Source: Phallus indusiatus (taxonomy: Eukaryota; Basidiomycota; Agaricomycetes; Phallales; Phallaceae). Taken from it: a stretch of 64,000 nucleotides of DNA. This document shows, one piece after another, positions 46,120-58,551 of this stretch. Location: contig JAQFWX010000139.1 of the NCBI GenBank assembly GCA_027605045.1, positions 25,763 through 89,762 of the forward strand, given 5' to 3'. Within the stretch, counting starts at the first letter, position 1; the number at the start of each line of letters is the position of its first letter. The notes under the pieces were generated by a model. That model saw only the letters and a list, made by a program, of their open reading frames with translations, made no database searches and had not been told where the DNA came from. Made by a program: the position numbers and the translations under genes.

Positions 46120-47111
46120 ATGTCCGATATTCCTCGTCTTCGTCTTGGCAGCATCGCCCCCAATTTCGACGCAGATACTACTGCTGGTCGTATCAATTTC
46201 CACGAGTGGATTGGAGATTCATGGGTACGAAAATGAAAACAAAGGGGAAATTTATTTTTTTTCAAAAGTCTGATCAATTTGCGTTCATAACAGGCTGTTC
46301 TGTTCTCACATCCTGGTGATTTCACGCCCGTCTGCACCACTGAACTGGGTGAAGTCGCTCGTCGTGCTGAGGACTTCAAGAAACGCAACGTCAAGGTCAT
46401 CGGTATCTCCGCCAACGGTTTGGAGGATCACCACAAATGGGTACAGGATATTGAAGAGTATGGTGGCAAAGTTGGACCGACCAATGTCCAATTCCCTATC
46501 GTAAGCGCATATATGCTCTAACGAATGCGTTGTTTCCCATCGATGTTCAACTATAATACAAACAGATTGCGGACCCTAACCGTGATGTCGCTACCTTGTA
46601 TGATATGTTAGATTACCAAGATCCCACCAATCGTGATACAAAAGGCTTGCCATTCACTGTAAGAGGAAATCGTCATGTATGCGTTCCAGGCGATAGTTTC
46701 ATTAATGGATGCTATAGGTCCGCACGGTGTTTGTCATTGATCCGAAGAAAATCATCCGTCTAACCATCGCTTACCCCGCTTCTACGGGTCGTAACTTCGT
46801 ATGTACCACATTTTTCCTTTCAATCTTTTAACTCGGAATAACAACGATTCTCCTCCTCAACTAGGACGAGATCATTCGAGTCATTGACTCTTTACAAATC
46901 GGTGATAAGCACCGTGTCACTACTCCCGTCAACTGGAAGAAGGGAGATGACGTTATTGTTCACCCATCTGTCACCAATGAGGAAGCCAAGACCCTCTTCC
47001 CTGAATTCACTACTCACAAGGTAACAACTCAAGCGACGCATAATGTATGCCACCTGACTGATGATTATTGTCTAGCCCTATTTGAGAACCACACCATTGA
47101 AAGTCGAGTAA
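46120..47111 (+). CDS. 1-Cys peroxiredoxin (Prx6 type)
   Basis: Six exons, all in phase 0 (46120-46224, 46294-46500, 46566-46658, 46718-46798, 46865-47020, 47076-47111), give 225 residues, the normal length. The peroxidatic cysteine is Cys49 in [14 protein letters not shown]. Other marks are [36 protein letters not shown] and the C-terminal RTTPLKVE. It reduces hydrogen peroxide and lipid or organic hydroperoxides. No presequence, so cytosolic. The strong TATA box suggests inducible or high expression. Confidence 0.95.
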
Positions 47112-47248
47112 ATACGAAAGTCGCCATAACTTGTATAACTTCCGATAAGAATTTAAATGTATCTACATCTTCTATAAAAAAATTAAAGAGTCTTGTAACA
47201 ATGAAAATATCTACGTTGTCCCTAAGTCCCAATAAGCCCGCAACTATT

Positions 47249-48291
47249 TCAATTTCTTGTAATTTCATCCACCGTCATATCCATACTTGATTTCGTTATG
47301 GTCATAAGAACAGCTCGCATGTACTTTCTTGGGGCCCCATCTGCCTTCTCCGGCTCGAGAGGCATTTTATCGGTACTTGAGGTAATCTTGAAACCTAAAC
47401 TCTCGTATAATCGTATCTTGAGAGATCGTTAAATGAGTAAAATCACGTATGCAAATGCAGACGAAAGAGGAAAACAGTACCGCTGTGGGTGTATATGCAC
47501 CAAGGAATATGAATGCATCCGGATCACTCGATGCTTTGAGCTGTCAACATCATTGGTTTTTGTCTTAAAGCATCAGAGAATGCTTTTTTTTTTACCACTT
47601 TCAGATATTCATTGATCATCTTAGTGCCTATGCCTCGCTTTCGTGCGCTGGGGGAAACGAATAATTGCATGATAGCGTATCCGTGTTCGGTAGAGGATTT
47701 GGGTGACCCCTCGTCAACCAAGGAAAACCAAAGTTTGGTTTGCTAAGAAGTAGTGGTTCAGGAAAGACGATCTGCCATCGACATTAAATAACCAACCTCG
47801 TCCCATAATTTATTTTCCTCCTCCGTCATAAGCTCGTGCATGGTCTTGTACCCACTAAGTATCGTCTGTTCTTCACTGTGAATATAAAATCAAACAACTC
47901 GGACATTTCAATTAGACTATTCATTATTACCTGCCAAAAATTTTGTCCGAGCCAGGTGAAAAGAATCCACTTCCTCCGAGAACTCTGCCATCCCTTTTGT
48001 CTTCTGCCACAAGCGCGAAGCCGTTCATAATGGCAGTGCAATACATTCCACTCGCCATATATCTCCCACATCCGTTTTCTTTCTTGACAAACGGCCCACG
48101 ATAAATGTCGTCCCGGTAGGACTCGACGTAGACATCGATGATTTCCTGGAGCTTGGGTTCTATTCGGGTGGGGTAGGGTAGAGTTAATAATGAACGGATC
48201 AATTGTTTTACGTAGTGCGGCGATACGAACCGTTCAGGGAGTTTACCTTTCTGATGACAACGTCATCCAGGGAAGGTGCATTGGATCCCAT
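47249..48291 (-). CDS. GNAT-family N-acetyltransferase with a 7-nt microexon
   Basis: Six exons (48291-48231, 48159-47931, 47875-47797, 47742-47528, 47482-47476, 47416-47249) give 252 residues. The N-terminal VVIRKVNSLNEPKLQEIIDVY starts the fold, and the acetyl-CoA motif is YAIMQLFVSPSARKRGIG (R-x-x-G-x-G). The last exon supplies LYESLGFKI, the usual end of the domain. The donor after exon 4 and the acceptor of exon 6 are in different phase; the 7-nt exon CGGTACT, bordered by CACAG and GTTTTCC, restores frame and gives DGTIRLYESLGF. Substrate unknown; small-molecule acetylation is likely. If the microexon is not used, the frame ends early at TGA. Confidence 0.82.
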
Positions 48292-48664
48292 CTTTGTATC
48301 TGCAATGAAAGTGCTTGATCGTTTTGTTCTCTTTAATACTCAGCAGTTTGACTCGGAGGCGCCCAGCAATGTTGTCAGCTTTTTGGTTTGTGGCTTTTTT
48401 TATTAGATCATGTTTTTTCTAGGTACCAGGTCGTAGGTCGGCGTAAAGTCGCCGGCGAGGTATATACATAAATAGGCTAATAGGCTACGATCAAGTATAT
48501 CCTTTTTAGTCCGATATACCCAAGATGACCGAAATAGTAGTATGCAGTTGAAATGACAACCAAAAATTATTGATATGGGAAGAAGATAGGACAGCTGACA
48601 GCAAGATGCACGATATTGCAAAACAAAAGATTGACGAATGGAAATGGATGGATAACAGCTGTGT

Positions 48665-49906
48665 TTATGATTTTGTCTTCTTCTTTTTCTTCTTCTTCTT
48701 TTCTCCCTCTTCCTCTTCTCGGTTTGCATCTCCATCATCTGCTTCTGCCTTTTTCCGTTTGGACTTTTCTTTTCGTGCGTCTGATTCTGTGACAGCCTGT
48801 GTCTCTTTTGAACTCGTTCTGTTCTTGTCAAACGCACGAGGATCGTTGTTTTCATATTCTTCATCACTCGAATCGGGCTCGTGGGTGTTAACAGTAGCAT
48901 CAACCTCGGCGGCTTCTTCTGCTTCTTCCTCATCTTGACCCTTATGATCGGCATCGTTGTCTTTTTCAGCTACTGCGACGGGAGGTACGTGTCGAGGCGA
49001 GAATGGATCCGGTTGGAGAGAGCCAATAAGAGATAACATTTGGTTTGCCACTGTTAATCTTGGTAAAAGAAGGTTGCACCATCAATGTTTCATTGTAAAT
49101 GAGCCAGGGACAGAATTAGTGCTTACCCAATAACAGTAAATTTAAGTATAGGTCCTAGCGGCTTCCCAGTCTCGTTGTCTATCCATGAGCCCAGGTTCTC
49201 TTCATCGACAAGATCGTCTCCTTCGTCGAGATCTTTACCTGGTTCATCCCCATCGTTAGCCATAACAACATCATCACCCTCTACGTTTGTGTCTCCGTTA
49301 TGCTCGATTTCTGGAGGAAGCTTTTCTGCTTCACCCCACTGAAAACTGAATTTTTCGCTTGGAATGTGGTGTCGTGGTATTGATACGTTAAACGTTCGGT
49401 GAACGAGAAGAGATATATGGTCTGGTGAATTTAGAATTACTTTTCCGCCTGAGAAAAAAAGATGATAGCTGAGGACTAGGGAAGCATAGAAATATTTATT
49501 TTTTTTAAAAATATTATCTCACTTAGTTGTTGGCCTACGGTGGGACTCCAAACCGTCGCGTCGAATGCGACGCTACATTTTGCGTATGGACAGTCGTACT
49601 GTAGTAGTGCTGTCGATTGTAAGAATTCGAGGTTGGAATGTGTCAAAACTACGCCTCCAAGAGCTGGGATGTGTCTAGGAACATAATGAGTGGGTACATA
49701 AGATCAGTTTATTGAATAAAACGAACCTACCGCATGACCATTGAATCAAGCATCTCGAGCACACCTTCCCTTGGATTTGAGGCAAAAACGGGAGGAATTG
49801 AAACAGTTGTCGAAGCGCGGATTATGCTAAAATCCGAGTCGTGTTTATGTTTTTTGTGATGCGAATGTTTACTTGAGCTTTCTCCATCGTGTTTCCGTTT
49901 CGTCAT
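48665..49906 (-). CDS. RPA43: DNA-directed RNA polymerase I subunit RPA43-like
   Basis: Four exons (49906-49731, 49674-49523, 49448-49127, 49058-48665) give 347 residues. After a basic N-terminus come VSIPPVFASNPREGVLEML (Rpb7-like N-terminal domain) and HIPALGGVVLTHSNLEFL, then an S1/OB segment SGKVILNSPDHISLLVHRTF with NVSIPRHHIP. A DNETGKPLGPILKFTVIG strand closes the OB fold. The C-terminal 120 residues are low-complexity, acidic then Lys-rich. This is the arrangement of Rpa43/Rpb7-type stalk subunits that recruit Rrn3 and start rRNA synthesis. Its start lies only 99 bp from the opposite PAM16 start. Confidence 0.85.
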
Positions 49907-50005
49907 TTGGAGAGGATTTTGTCGAATGTGTTCGGCGGTGCTCCAAAAAACTGTCGAGACCCGGCTTGGATTACGTGAGTTTCGCCACTTCCGACTCCTC
50001 CTGGT
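49907..50005. promoter_or_regulatory. 99-bp divergent promoter RPA43/PAM16
   Basis: The two start codons are separated by 99 bp, so core promoter elements for both genes must overlap. No TATA box is seen. Confidence 0.6.
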
Positions 50006-50628
50006 ATGGTGAGTATTACACTTCTATTGCCTAGCTCAACTACTGATATAATACCTGTGCGTCTTTTCATGAATAGTCATCGCCGAGAGCACTTGTCCAG
50101 ATCCTTGTAATTGGATCACAAATTGTGGGTAAAGCTCTCTTGGAAGCTGGACGACAAGCCGCCAAAAGTGGGTTTCCATAATCGCTTCCACTGGGGGAAC
50201 CCTGTTCAAATTTTGTTTTCTTTTTATCTCAGATGCTCGGCATAGACCAGAAGGATTATCTTCTGACGCCGCAGGTGTGAGCCATGCTCTTTCTGGATCT
50301 CAAACGGACAAATTGACACGGGACCACCGAATGACCCTCGATGAGGCACATCTCATCTTGAATTCTAAAAAAGACCAACCGCTTGAAGAAATAATCAAGG
50401 TAATATGTCACTTTATCTATTTTGCCAACTTTTTTATTCAATTTTGAACAGAACTATGAACGGCTGTTTTCGATGAATTCCCCATCCACTGAAGCACCCG
50501 CCCGTCCGTCCAAAGCTCCAACACATTCGCATTATTTATTATCAAAAGTAGTACGAGCGAGAGAACGCATAGACGCAGAGTTGAGTAGCACACCAAAAGA
50601 CCACCAAACCGATGTAAAACAGCCATAA
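50006..50628 (+). CDS. PAM16: Mitochondrial import motor subunit PAM16 (TIM16)
   Basis: Four exons (50006-50008, 50077-50167, 50233-50399, 50452-50628) give 145 residues. The first coding exon is only the ATG, directly followed by GTGAGT. The protein then reads SSPRALVQILVIGSQIVGKA, the conserved Pam16 N-terminus, then RQAAKNARHRPEG, and the degenerate J-like domain RMTLDEAHLILNSKK with YERLFSMNSP and YLLSKVVRARERI. Pam16 binds the J protein Pam18 and restrains Hsp70 activation at the TIM23 channel. Length and order are normal. Confidence 0.93.
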
Positions 50629-50878
50629 ATAATATAATAAAAATTTTATAATTTGTTTTCCCCACTCTGACTCGGTCGGCAACTTTTCATTACTGGGCTG
50701 GTGACGAAGTGGCTTACGTGATGCAACGGAATCGGAAGCAACAATTTTTCTGGGTCACGTACTTAGAATCTTATTTCTTCTGACTTGATCCAAGCTGTCC
50801 AGGCAATTATTTCAGCTCGCTCATCGTCGCCAGACGTCGTCGTCGTCTTCGTCAGCGACGTCGGACGTCTTAAGACTC

Positions 50879-53800
50879 ATGGTGGGCATTGCTTTGGGCG
50901 GTCTCGGTGTTGTCTCGTTACGACTTCCTTTCACGTTGTGGCCTTCGTCTGCTCATGTCCTTGATTTGCCCTCCGTCGTTTTGACAATCTGTCTCGTTGC
51001 ATTTTTCACTCTCATCGGTATGTATACACTCCTTTTTCGCTTTTTTCGCCACTATTTACTAAACCAATACACTTTTTTTTTTGCTAGCCTATCTTACAAA
51101 TCCAAATGAAGCTTCCTTTCGGGCATTTCTTACAGAACTCGTATTTCGCCAACATTTATCTCGTCTCAGCGAAGCTCACAATAGTATCGAAACTGACGAT
51201 CTAGACGATGAATCGCCCTCTCGTCACTCCACTAGCGACGATGAGCCTCATCACATTCGCAAACTATCTAATCGTCGTCTGGATGCCACATCCTCCTCAT
51301 CAGATACCTCAGTACCCATCGTATTCCACTTCGCTAACAAGGCTTCAGTGTCTCTGAAAACACCTTCTTACGACTTTCGAAGTTTTCTGATCGTCGCTTT
51401 CGCCGTTGTACCTCCTGTCGAAATGGCCATGATCCCCCCCATCCCGCCGTCATCGCATACCCATCATCACTCCCCGTCCACCTCTCCTAAACTTATATCC
51501 TGGAACAACCCTCTTACTCGTGGATCGTGCTTTATTGGGGCATTCGGTCGGTGGTGGCTAGCCTTTGAGATGAACATGCAGCCTAGGCAAGTCAAGCTGG
51601 CTGCGCAAAACGATGCTTCGATCTCATCTCGTTTACGCCCGGGCAACGATGACACCGCCGATACCATGGACTCCTCTTTATCGGGTTCGTCGCTTCGCCA
51701 TGAGGATCCATATTCTGGAAAAACCGCTGCTAAATTGCAGCACCAACCGGGCGCGGCAATCCCTAGACGCTCATCAGGTTCTTCCCGGACAAATAGCAAG
51801 TCTATCCTCCGAGAGAGAAGTTCTATTCAGTCTTTGCCTAAGCGCGATCCTGTTTTCCCAACGAATCCTCCCCACGCCCCACCACCCCACCCCCACTACC
51901 GAAATCTGCTTCTTTGCCTCTTCATGCCAAGCGCATCCCGCCGCAATCACCTGAACAGCACAAGCAACCTCGAATTCTACCTGCCTCACCTATTCCTGTT
52001 CCATGTTCTTCTTCTTCTGCACCGTCTTCTTCTGTCGTTTCTCCGCCTTCTCAACAGCACCATCCTCCAACGGCCCTAGATCAAAGCCCCGTTATCATAG
52101 ATCTTCTTGAACAATTGGAATCCACTCGTAACGCTACTTCAGACTTGAAAGCTCAACTAGCTCAGGCTCGTGCTTCATCTGCATCCACGGCAAGCAACCT
52201 TGAAGCTGAAATCGCGCGTGCTCGTACGACCAAGAAAAATGAGGATGCGGCTCGTGTTACTTTGAAAACTCGTACGAAATCGTTGGATGACGCGCGTCGG
52301 CACGCGGATGGTGCTAAACGCGAGGCTGAGAAGAAGCTCAAGGCAGCGGAAAGTCGGAGAGATCATGCCAATGATTTGATCGAGCGACTGGGTACAGCTG
52401 TTGAGAATATGAAACAGGAGATGGAAGAGGAGGTGGTTCGTGTAGAGAAGCAACGCGTTAGTGATTTTGAGAAGCGCGAAACGTTGTCCGCGGAGATAGA
52501 TGGCCAGCGAGAGGAATTGAGGAATGTCAATGCTCATGTTCAAGTTTTGGCAGCTCAGGCAAGAGTGCTGGAAAGCGCTATTGCAGAAGAGAAGGAAAAA
52601 TATGAGAAATTGAAGGAAGTGAAAGACAAGCAGGCGAAAGAAAGAGAGGAGAGAGAAAAGGAAAGGGAAAAGGAAAAGGAACTTGAAGATGGTAGTGCTT
52701 CATCATCTTCTCCAATGTCATCCGTGTGGCCCCCGCGCTTGTCTTCTGAACACTCTCCTGGGATTATTGGACCGCTTCAGTCTGTTTTTTCTGGTCATCC
52801 TATTCTTCGGCCATCGCAACAACTGGGTCAACAGGTTCAACCGCATGCTCATCCATCGGGGAACTTACATGTAAATCCACCTCAATTCAGACCATTCGGT
52901 CCTGAAATCGTTTCATCTGTCTCGGCTCCTCTCCGCGATTCTCCTTTGTCTCCTATCAGCACTTCATTGATTCCGAGTAGTTTGATGCAATCTATAGACA
53001 CTCCGTCTCCTCATAGCCAGACCGTCGGTGAACAGGAGATTGCATCTTCTCCTATCGATTCGCCCACATCTTCTGGTGGAGGAGGTATTAGCACCATATA
53101 CGAAGAACCGTTCGTTCTTGTAGAACATAAGGAAGAACCTCATTCCGCTCCCCCGGTTCCAAGTCACATTCGTTTTGATGATGCCTCCATAATCTCCCCT
53201 TCTGTCGTCTCAGGAAATGCAGCATCGAAACTTCTTCACCGCCCGAAATCTCCATCCCCGTCTCCTATGGCTTTACCACAACAAAATAGCGCTACTCAAA
53301 GTCGGGGGAGGTGGTTTGGAAATAGGGAGAAAGGACTAAACCCGGATGCGAAGGTCTTCACTCTTTCTAATCAAGGGAACACTTTTACCCCTGCCGTTTC
53401 CTATCAGGATAATGTTAACAACAACCCTATGATGAAACCAATGGTCCCTGACACTGGTTTGGCTATGAGATTCGGTAGGGCTGGTTCTGGACATGCGCAT
53501 ACCAGTAGTCGCTCTAAAGCGCGAACGATCACGTCCGAGTTCGGTCCAATTGGATCGACAGTGACGGCGCCATCACCTCCAAATTTCTTTCATCACCCAA
53601 AGTCTTCTGTATCTGCTCCTTCGCTTCAGGACGGTCTTTTTATTCACGGGAATGCTACTGGGCACCTTTCCCTTAGGGAAGCTTCGTCTCCTCCTCCACG
53701 ACCTGCGGGTGCTGTTCATACCGTGCCGCCGCCTCCTCTCGTGCCGTCTATCCCCTTTAATGACAATATGTTCTTTAAGACGTTGCAGAATGCTTTTGCA

Positions 53801-54211
53801 CCGTTACCAGAAGAACGGGAAGCACTTCTCCGCCACCTGGGAGGGGGAACCGGGAGTGCCAATACTAGCAGAGAGAAATTGAGCGCGATGATTATCCCAA
53901 GTGGCTCTGGAGCGGTGTCTACGTCCGGGCCGCTTAGTTCTTCGGGTTCGGGGTCGTCTGGTTCAGCTTCTGCTTCGAGCATGGGGACGGGTGCGACGTC
54001 TGGATCGCCTGGAATCGCTCATCGTAACTCGAATTCCATCTCAAACCCTTCACCGCGGGGAAACGGCCCTATGTTCGCAGGTCATGGTATCTCAAACGCT
54101 AATGCTAACATCCATCCTTCCCACACGCACTCCGCGAGCTCCATTTCTCATTCGCAGACTCATCGGAATGTGTTCGATCCTTGGGCGGGGGAGGATAAGA
54201 GTGACTATTGA
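50879..54211 (+). CDS. Membrane-anchored coiled-coil protein, Ser/Pro-rich (frame change near 51850)
   Basis: Exon 1 (50879-51017) and the following frame (from 51088) encode two hydrophobic N-terminal segments (LGGLGVVSLRLPFTLW and VVLTICLVAFFTLIAYL), a Ser-rich region and WWLAFEMNMQPRQ. From about 51842 a second frame continues to 54211 with a predicted coiled coil (52080-52690: LLEQLESTRNATSDLKAQL, AKREAEKKLKAAESRR, EEREKEREKEKE) and a long Ser/Pro/Gly tail ending NVFDPWAGEDKSDY. The two parts need either an intron (for example 51852-51931, GT-AG, 80 bp) or a single-base change in the C-rich stretch at 51870-51900. With the intron the product is 1060 residues. No known family beyond composition. 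Confidence 0.7.
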
Positions 54212-56751
54212 ATTCGTTTTCCCGCTTCCTAAGAAAGATTCCCAGTGTCTGGTATATAAATTGGGCTTGACTTTTGATAATTGATAAATGAATTTTAGAA
54301 GCGTGTTTTTGGGAAGTTGTTGATGAAAGAGAGGGCTGAACCTAATACCACTGCTTGCTTTGATGCTGCGGGGGGCAGACGGGTTGTTGCACTTTTTCCT
54401 TCGTCTCGTCACGCGAAGCGTTTTTCTTTTTCTTTTGTTCTTTTTCTTTCCTTTTTTACTCGCGCCTTTTCGTTCTGTTGTCGTTTTTTTTCTTTCTTGA
54501 ATAATTATTGTAGGGATCGAGCGAGAATACGAATACGAATTAGTAAACCTTTTGCTTTATATGTCGGGGAACTCGGCCGCGTGGTACCGGTGGTGTGTTA
54601 GCCCTTGATGATGATACTGCGAAAATGGATCAGCTGTGATCTGGAATCGAGCGCATTTTTTGTCGAATGCCGCGTACGGGAAACTGAATTCGCTGTAGTT
54701 GACAGGAATCGAGGGTAGGGTGAAAGTTGGGGGACTTCACTGAGCATGCAAAAGAAACGGTAATTCATCGGTTGACTTTTGAGGGTGACCGTAACAGCTC
54801 GAACAGCTGGAATTGAGTCATGATCTCGAAAAACGAACCCGCTGATAGATTGTAAAGAAGACAATAATACACAGGAGTAACGTGAAAAGAAAAAAAAATA
54901 GAAGAAAGAAAGAGACGGATGCAGTACGAGATATGTGTATTGCATTACATTATATATAACATGACCTCGGGCCAATGATCCATCCATATGATTGAATGTC
55001 CCATACTGCATATGGATTCTTTACCCTATTAGTCCGTTTTCGTCAACGTCGAATGTATTCTCAACCATTCTCATTTCAGGAGAACGAAAAAACGCTGCGG
55101 ACCTGATCATTATCTCATTTGATCACACTATGAGTGGGCCGGAAAGGCGGCATGTGCGCCGTCTTTTTCCAATGCGGTCATGGCTTGTTCGTGACATATG
55201 CAACAAAAAGTTATTATTATTATTGCTTATATTATTATTCATTGTTCTGGCACTTTAGAGATTTTGTCTTTTTTATAGGTCGAGATACGGTGTCAAAAAA
55301 TGAAAGTCTAAGAATAGGTGATAAAAGAGAAAAGAAACATGTCCCAAGGTATCGGGGGACCCACGTTTACTTCCTCAAAGAAAGTCAAAAATATGCTTAT
55401 TTCCGTGCCGATTAGCAAAGTTCTAGGTTGTGTGGTTTGATTGCGTATATACGAACAGTGAGCTATGTACAGTGCAGTCAATTCTGATATATTGACAAAG
55501 TAAAGGTATAGGAATAAAAAAAAAGGGACACCTGCTAACAACATGTACATGGCAAAGCGGAATAAAAGGAGAATTGCAAAAGAGAAAGAGCCACATACTT
55601 TATTGCTTCCACTAATATAACCACAAAAAACTCGAGTGCTTCAGCAAGGAGGAAACATGGGAAAAAAAAGAAATTGTTCGTAACCAATTCGTAATCACGC
55701 CATCAATGAGTCGTAACAATGTGTGAAAAGTGAAAAGGAAAAAAAACACCGGGTGGCAGAATGTCCGAAATAGCAAGGGAAGGAACAAAGACGGGTATCG
55801 ATCGATGGATTCGAGGGCGTTAGACCATAACCTACTTGAAGGCTACCGCCAATGATATGAGGATCCGAGGTAATGAGCCAGCAGATAGAGGATGAGATAA
55901 GTGCTATTCGAGACAGACCGGAAAGTGGCGAAAAGGGAGTATAAAACATGCCGAAAGGGGGAGATACACGAACGAATGTAAGAGTCGAGAAAAACGACAT
56001 AAAGGGAGATGTGAGAAATAGAGTAAAGATACAAGAATGCCTATACTCGGACTGACCGACTGGCTGGCTGGCAGAAGTCGCGGTGGATGAAAAGAATAAG
56101 AAAAAGTAATAGGAATAGGATTATTAAGTGTTAAAAAGCATATCGAAATGAAATCGAAAAAGAAAAGAAAAAACGATGATACAGCATGTCGCAAATGCCT
56201 TTCCGAGAAAAGAAGCATGACCAGGCGTGCGGTTGTCAGCCAACGAAGACATTCAGTAGTAAATATAAAAAGGTGGCATCCGGATACGCGCACAGAATAA
56301 TAAGATATCTGCGCACGACGGAAACATAGTGTATGACACAATGAAGAGGCGTAGAATAGCGGGAGAATGATTGCGTTGCACGGGAGGAAGGCACGGGTTG
56401 GATAAAGCAGAAGGGTATCAAATCGATGTCCGAATTAAGGAAAATTCTGGATGAATTAGTGCAGGTAACAGGGTAGCAAATGCAAAATGTATCCCGATGT
56501 TGGTATAATCACAGCTGCAGCAAGCAAACCAAGGAGAAAATTGCGAGGGAGAGAGAGAGAGAAAAAGCGAGGAATCGGGCAGGGCGAACTTTCGAGGCAA
56601 AATGGTGACGGAACGAGGGTAACAAGTGGACAGGGCGATTAGGACAGTGATTGGAATGAAATCATGAACAAGACCGTAGATACGTAGAGAACAGAATGCG
56701 AGAGCAATAGAGAAAAGTTAAATAATCCGTCCGTGGATTGAGTTCCCTTTC
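54212..56751. other. 2.5-kb region between convergent genes
   Basis: No coding sequence recognised in either strand. It includes a GA microsatellite (56547-56566) and A/T-rich stretches and probably contains long 3' ends of both flanking genes. Confidence 0.5.
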
Positions 56752-58551
56752 TTACAGTCCCCCGTCTAGTACTCCTCGTACATCGTCCGTCAGCCGCAGG
56801 TCCGTTAGGAAGGGAACCAAATCCGTTAGTTCGGTATCATGAGGATCATTGAACCATGATGAAACAGGAACAGCATTGTTAGGATGGAAGATATATGATG
56901 CTGGTGAATTATCTAGGATGATAGTATCTGTCGGGTTCCGTCCAAGTTGTGATAGATCCTAAAGTATTATAATAAACCTTTAGAGTTTCGTCGCCAATAG
57001 ATGTCATGTTATATATACCTTGACATAATTGCCCTTGTGATTATAGCAGCTTTCCCGGAATAAGCGATGTGCAACGACTTTGTGTACATCAAGCTTATCT
57101 AGTACAGGGTCGGCATACTAAATAAAAATTAATTAGCAAATGTTTCTAATTCACGTGTCATTTGTTTTTTGGAGGGAACTAACCTTGCTGAGACTAGCAG
57201 TGAAAACGACTACTTCAAATAGTTCACCCATTTGCTTTAAAAAGTTATCGACACCAGGTCGTTTGATGACATAGACATTGTGCCATTGCCACTCAATTTC
57301 TACAGGGACTACATAATCCGCTTGGGGAATAAGCTAATACACATCCAACCAAAAAAAAAACGAAGAGGCAGAAAGGTGAATAACGTGACATTTTGACGTG
57401 GCAATTTAAATAAAAACGCTTACTTTGAAACTACTATGTACTAGTGTTTCATCGAGATCCAGTACCAGACATTTCCGACCCTGATGATGTGGGGCAATTG
57501 GCGGAAGTAATGGACGTGGTACGCCATCCTGATCAATACGAAAGTAAGAAAGGACTGTTAAAATGTTCGACAGAAAAATTCAAGCACGAACCGGTCCTAT
57601 TGGAATGCCTGCGCCGCCATTCATGATCAAACGATCTTCTTCATCCTCAAACTCGTCCTCAGCCGCATGGGGCTGGGGACTTAAAATTTCTCGGTCGGGA
57701 TCGTCTGTGAAGCTGCTAGATTCCGACTGTTCACTGTCTCCATCGACATGCTCTCGTTCTTCGCTACCCGTAGAACCAGGTGCTTGTACTGCACCAGACG
57801 TAACACCACCAGTGATATCCTTAGACAATCGCTTAGGTGAGGGTGGTGGAGGTTGAATGACAATGGTATCATCGTTGCTGGGATCAAGCGGGACGGTATG
57901 GGTAGTGATGGGTTTACTCGCACCGTTATTGGTAGCCTCCGGAGATTGTAGATGCAAAACAACAGTCGGCTCAGGCGATTGGGTAGTATTGTCCTGCATT
58001 GAATCGGGTGATGATGTCTTCGGCACGGGCTTTCCGTTGGACCCTTCAGGTTTACTCGTGATATTAGGACGTTGTTTCTCTGGAACAGCTGGTACATTAG
58101 GGCTAACACGAGAGACATTTTCTGGTGAATGCGATTGGGTATGTGATACGCATGGCACGAGGGCGCTAAAAAGCCTCGACCAAAAGGAGCGCTTTTTGTG
58201 CGAGCTGGATGATGGCTGGGTTGGAGCAGATAATGAAGGCGACTTCTTCTCTGAAGGTGGCACGTTAGTGGACGAGCCTTCTGTAGGTTTCCCTAGGGAA
58301 GAAGCTGGATTAGATTGAGGAGGGGCGCTTTCAGAGTGTGAGACCTGTACCACGACTGGTACTTGTAGCTCACCCTGATCCTCATGCGACGCGTGGCCGT
58401 TGGAGCCATTCTCGCCATCGTTAGATTGCGCATGGCTTTGGGGGGAAGTGTGTGAGATGACAATGTTGGGAGCTGCTGAAGCATCGCGGGAAACATCCTG
58501 AGTCTGCTGGGACTGGGTGGATGGGTCAACGCCGTCTTTTATGGAGGACAT
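56752..58551 (-). CDS. PSR1: PSR1-like plasma-membrane phosphatase (FCP1/NIF domain)
   Basis: Five exons, all in phase 0 (58551-57592, 57528-57424, 57333-57184, 57117-57019, 56958-56752), give 506 residues. The first 320 residues are Ser/Pro-rich and disordered with one basic block ([18 protein letters not shown]). The C-terminal haloacid-dehalogenase-type phosphatase has the catalytic DLDET (Asp344, Asp346, Thr348) in [13 protein letters not shown], then [20 protein letters not shown] and [19 protein letters not shown] with NDPHDTEL. Yeast Psr1/Psr2 act with Whi2 in the general stress and salt response. The yeast N-terminal acylated Cys is not present, so membrane attachment may differ. Divergent from the bZIP gene. 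Confidence 0.9.

Noticed and set aside
54598..56600. Several minus-strand ORFs rich in Ser, Leu and Phe between 54.6 and 56.6 kb
   Set aside because: They are complements of A/G-rich plus-strand sequence, none over 145 codons, and lack motifs or consistent splice sites.
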